NCBI GenBank assembly: GCA_036269075.1
Contig: DATASX010000120.1
Span: 1-64,000, forward strand
Source of the DNA: Sporichthyaceae bacterium
Lineage (GTDB): Bacteria; Actinomycetota; Actinomycetes; Sporichthyales; Sporichthyaceae
Direction of reading: 5' to 3'
Length of the DNA stretch: 64,000 bases
Shown here piece by piece: positions 60,920 through 64,000 of the stretch. The translations under genes were made by a program, and so were the position numbers. The notes beneath the pieces are model-generated. The model was not told the DNA's origin and searched no databases. It saw only the letters and a list, made by a program, of their open reading frames with translations. Each line of letters begins with the position of its first letter. Within the stretch, counting starts at the first letter, position 1.

Positions 60920-61684
60920 TCATGGGCGCTCCGCCGCGGCCGGCGCCAGCCGACGGACGAACTCCAGGCTGGCGTCGAAGATCCGCGGCGCGTCGTGGTC
61001 GAGGGTCGCCACGTGGTAGCTGTCGTGCAGGACGATCTCGGTTACGTCGCGCGAGGACACCCGAGCCAGCACCATCGCCGAGCTCTCCGACTCCACGATG
61101 TGGTCGGTGTAGCTGCGCATCAGCAGCACCGGCTGGGTGACCCGGGGCAGGTCGGCCTGCACCGTCGGCCAGGTGCGGCGCAGCGACTCCAGTGCCCGCA
61201 GCGGGTTGCGGTCGTAGGCCAGCTCGTGGACGCCGGGCTTGCGGATGTCGTCGCCGATCGCCGGGAAGCTGCCGATGAAGCGGTGCAGCACCGGCAGCAG
61301 CCGCAGCCGGGGGTCGCGGCCGAGCACGGACGGGTTGACCACCACGACCCCGGCCACGGCCGAGCCGTTGCACTGGGCCAGCCGCAGCGCCAGCGTCCCG
61401 CCCATCGACAGGCCCATCACGAAGACCTGCTCGCAGCGTTCGCGCAGCGCGACGAATTCGCGTTCGACGCAGGAGTACCAGTCGGACCAGTTGGTCATGT
61501 TGGCGTCCTGCCAACTGGTGCCGTGCCCGGGCAGCCGCGGCAGTGCGACGGTCAGCCCCGCGGCCGCCAGGTACTGCGCCCAGGGCCGCATCGACTGCGG
61601 GGTCCCGGTGAACCCGTGGCACAGCAGAGCCCCGACGCTGCCGCCGCTGTGGTGGTAAGGCTCGGCGCCCCGCAAAACTGGCAA
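60920..61684 (-). CDS. Alpha/beta hydrolase, carboxylesterase (Est30/monoacylglycerol lipase type)
   Basis: A 254-residue hydrolase with the oxyanion motif LLCHGFTGTPQSM, the nucleophile elbow VMGLSMGGTLALRLA, the Asp in LLMRSYTDHIV and the catalytic His in SYHVATLDHDAP. It fits the carboxylesterase YvaK/Est30 group, acting on short-chain or monoacylglycerol esters. TTG 61684 is the first start in frame, with GGGGG upstream. It is divergent from the acyltransferase gene, which suggests a lipid role. Confidence 0.9.
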   Translation of the reverse strand: MPVLRGAEPYHHSGGSVGALLCHGFTGTPQSMRPWAQYLAAAGLTVALPRLPGHGTSWQDANMTNWSDWYSCVEREFVALRERCEQVFVMGLSMGGTLALRLAQCNGSAVAGVVVVNPSVLGRDPRLRLLPVLHRFIGSFPAIGDDIRKPGVHELAYDRNPLRALESLRRTWPTVQADLPRVTQPVLLMRSYTDHIVESESSAMVLARVSSRDVTEIVLHDSYHVATLDHDAPRIFDASLEFVRRLAPAAAERP

Positions 61685-61806
61685 CGTGGCCCCCTGAAGC
61701 TCTGAATCTCTCGACGAATAGTCGCACGGCGGGGTCGTCGCGCGCTGCCTCCACCGGCCTGCGACTGCGCCGAGCGAGGAGCACAGGCGAACAACAAGCG
61801 GGGCCT

Positions 61807-61812
61807 TAGGCT
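61807..61812 (+). promoter_or_regulatory. -10 box TAGGCT for the acyltransferase
   Basis: TAGGCT lies 33 bases before GTG 61846, which has its own ribosome site GGAGGG. Confidence 0.4.
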
Positions 61813-61845
61813 TGCTCCCGCAGCCGGGGTTTGGAGGGATGTGCG

Positions 61846-62550
61846 GTGCTCTACTGGATCATGAAGTACTTCCTCCTGGGCCCGCCCCTGCGCGCCGCGT
61901 TCCGACCGTGGGTGCAGGGAGCGGAGAACATCCCGGCGAAGGGCCCGGCGATCCTGGCCAGCAACCACCTCGCGTTCTGCGACTCGTTCTTCCTGCCGCT
62001 GGTCGTCTCGCGTCGGATCACGTTCGTGGCCAAGGAGGAGTACTTCACCGGCACGGGTGTCAAGGGTCGCTTCAGCGCAGGCTTCTTCCGTGGTGTCGGG
62101 CAGATCCCGATCAACCGGTCCGGCGGCTCGGCCTCGGACGGTGCGCTCGCCGCGGGCATGTCGGTGCTGGGGCGCGGGGACCTGTTCGGGATCTACCCCG
62201 AGGGCACCCGCTCGCCGGACGGCCGGCTCTACCGCGGCCGGACCGGGGTGGCCCGGCTGGCGCTGCAGGCCGGGGTCCCGGTGCTGCCGGTCGCGATGGT
62301 CGACACCGACAAGGTGCAGCCGCCCGGCCAGGTCGTGCCGAAGATCGCCCGGGTGGGGGTGCGCATCGGCGCCCCCCTGGACTTCTCCCGGTACGCGGGC
62401 CTGGAGGACGACCGCTTCGTGCTGCGCTCGATCACCGACGAGCTGATGTACGAGCTCATGCAGTTGTCCGGCCAGGAGTACGTCGACATCTACGCCAGCG
62501 TCGCCAAGTCCACGCCCCGCTCGACCACCCCGCGCGACCGCGCCGCCTGA
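61846..62550 (+). CDS. 1-acyl-glycerol-3-phosphate acyltransferase family (PlsC-like)
   Basis: A 234-residue membrane-associated acyltransferase with the HX4D motif in ASNHLAFCDSFFLP, VAKEEYFTG, the RGVGQIPINR block and the acceptor-binding YPEGTRSPDGRLYRG. It probably adds an acyl group to lysophosphatidic acid or a related lipid (Rv2182c position). GTG 61846 follows GGAGGG by seven bases; TTG 61831 is less likely. A long perfect hairpin follows the stop. Confidence 0.92.
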   Translation: MLYWIMKYFLLGPPLRAAFRPWVQGAENIPAKGPAILASNHLAFCDSFFLPLVVSRRITFVAKEEYFTGTGVKGRFSAGFFRGVGQIPINRSGGSASDGALAAGMSVLGRGDLFGIYPEGTRSPDGRLYRGRTGVARLALQAGVPVLPVAMVDTDKVQPPGQVVPKIARVGVRIGAPLDFSRYAGLEDDRFVLRSITDELMYELMQLSGQEYVDIYASVAKSTPRSTTPRDRAA

Positions 62551-62570
62551 CCCGCCGTCCCCCGGACTGC

Positions 62571-62630
62571 ACTTCTGCTGCCCGTCGCACCTATCAGGGC
62601 GCCCTGATAGGTGCGACAGGCAGCAGAAGT
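62571..62630. repeat. Palindromic repeat element, copy 2
   Basis: Two 30-base arms (62571-62600 and 62601-62630) meet with no loop and differ at one position, giving a cruciform or hairpin. The core TTCTGCTGCCCGTCGCACCT matches the copy at 7461 at 18 of 20 positions. It lies between the convergent acyltransferase and glpK genes and probably acts as a terminator for both. Confidence 0.85.
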
Positions 62631-62637
62631 GGATGGT

Positions 62638-64000
<1,363 letters not shown>

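Overview
The window is very GC-rich chromosomal DNA from a high-GC Gram-positive bacterium (Actinomycetota). Codon third positions are almost all G or C, GTG and TTG starts are frequent, and gene content and order follow the conserved actinobacterial block that runs from glnA1 through lipA/lipB, dlaT, gcvT, erpA, adoK and the cytochrome bcc-aa3 genes to trpD, ripC-like, pimB-like and arsA-like genes (Rv2220 down to about Rv2182c in Mycobacterium tuberculosis, from memory). I cannot fix the genus. A type III glutamine synthetase, a serpin and a glpK at these positions point away from Mycobacterium, towards a Frankia/Sporichthya/Acidothermus-like lineage, as a guess.

Layout. 1-2231 is the end of a decayed integrative element: a truncated XRE regulator, a small excisionase with no normal start codon, and a tyrosine integrase broken by a one-base insertion. 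2265-8450 holds nitrogen and lipoate genes: glnA (type I, with a GlnR-like box), an RDD membrane protein, a type III glutamine synthetase, a DUF4191 protein and lipB-lipA. 9156-15338 has a TIGR01777 epimerase, the lipoyl E2 and E3 genes (sucB/dlaT and lpdA) and a leucyl aminopeptidase. 15491-22893 has gcvT, cobU-cobS, DUF3043, a SIS protein, nadA, a glycerate kinase and an ErpA/IscA-type Fe-S carrier. 22988-29409 has a 59-residue unknown protein, adenosine kinase, aat, a DUF2079 protein and a serpin - cysteine desulfurase - TusA operon.

29622-39735 is the respiratory block: ctaC-ctaD-ctaF on the plus strand, an L,D-transpeptidase, then ctaE-qcrC-qcrA-qcrB on the minus strand and a CtaG-like assembly protein. 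Together these encode the cytochrome bcc-aa3 branch. 39786-50060 has a degenerate receiver protein, trpD, a rhomboid with a stand-alone Lrp-type domain, a DEDDh/GIY-YIG nuclease, a c-di-AMP riboswitch ahead of an NlpC/P60 hydrolase, two zinc metallopeptidases and a PimB-like glycosyltransferase. 50067-55442 is a signalling cluster: a NarL-type regulator, its histidine kinase, and a 990-residue receiver-like/coil/GAF protein. 55571-62550 has a phosphoesterase, SRPBCC and ArsA-like proteins, a ROK sugar kinase, a degenerate EEP-fold protein, a hydrolase and a phospholipid acyltransferase. A glycerol kinase runs off the right edge.

No rRNA, tRNA, CRISPR array or intact insertion sequence was seen. 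Three general features recur. Many genes overlap by four bases (ATGA/GTGA). Many have a TAnnnT box only 6-8 bases ahead of the start codon, which predicts leaderless mRNAs. Convergent gene ends often carry strong hairpins without T-tracts, two of which are copies of one palindromic repeat family. The most unusual items are the enlarged c-di-AMP riboswitch with a tandem duplication, the receiver-like/coil/GAF protein with 18-residue helical repeats, the serpin operon, and the interspersed palindrome.
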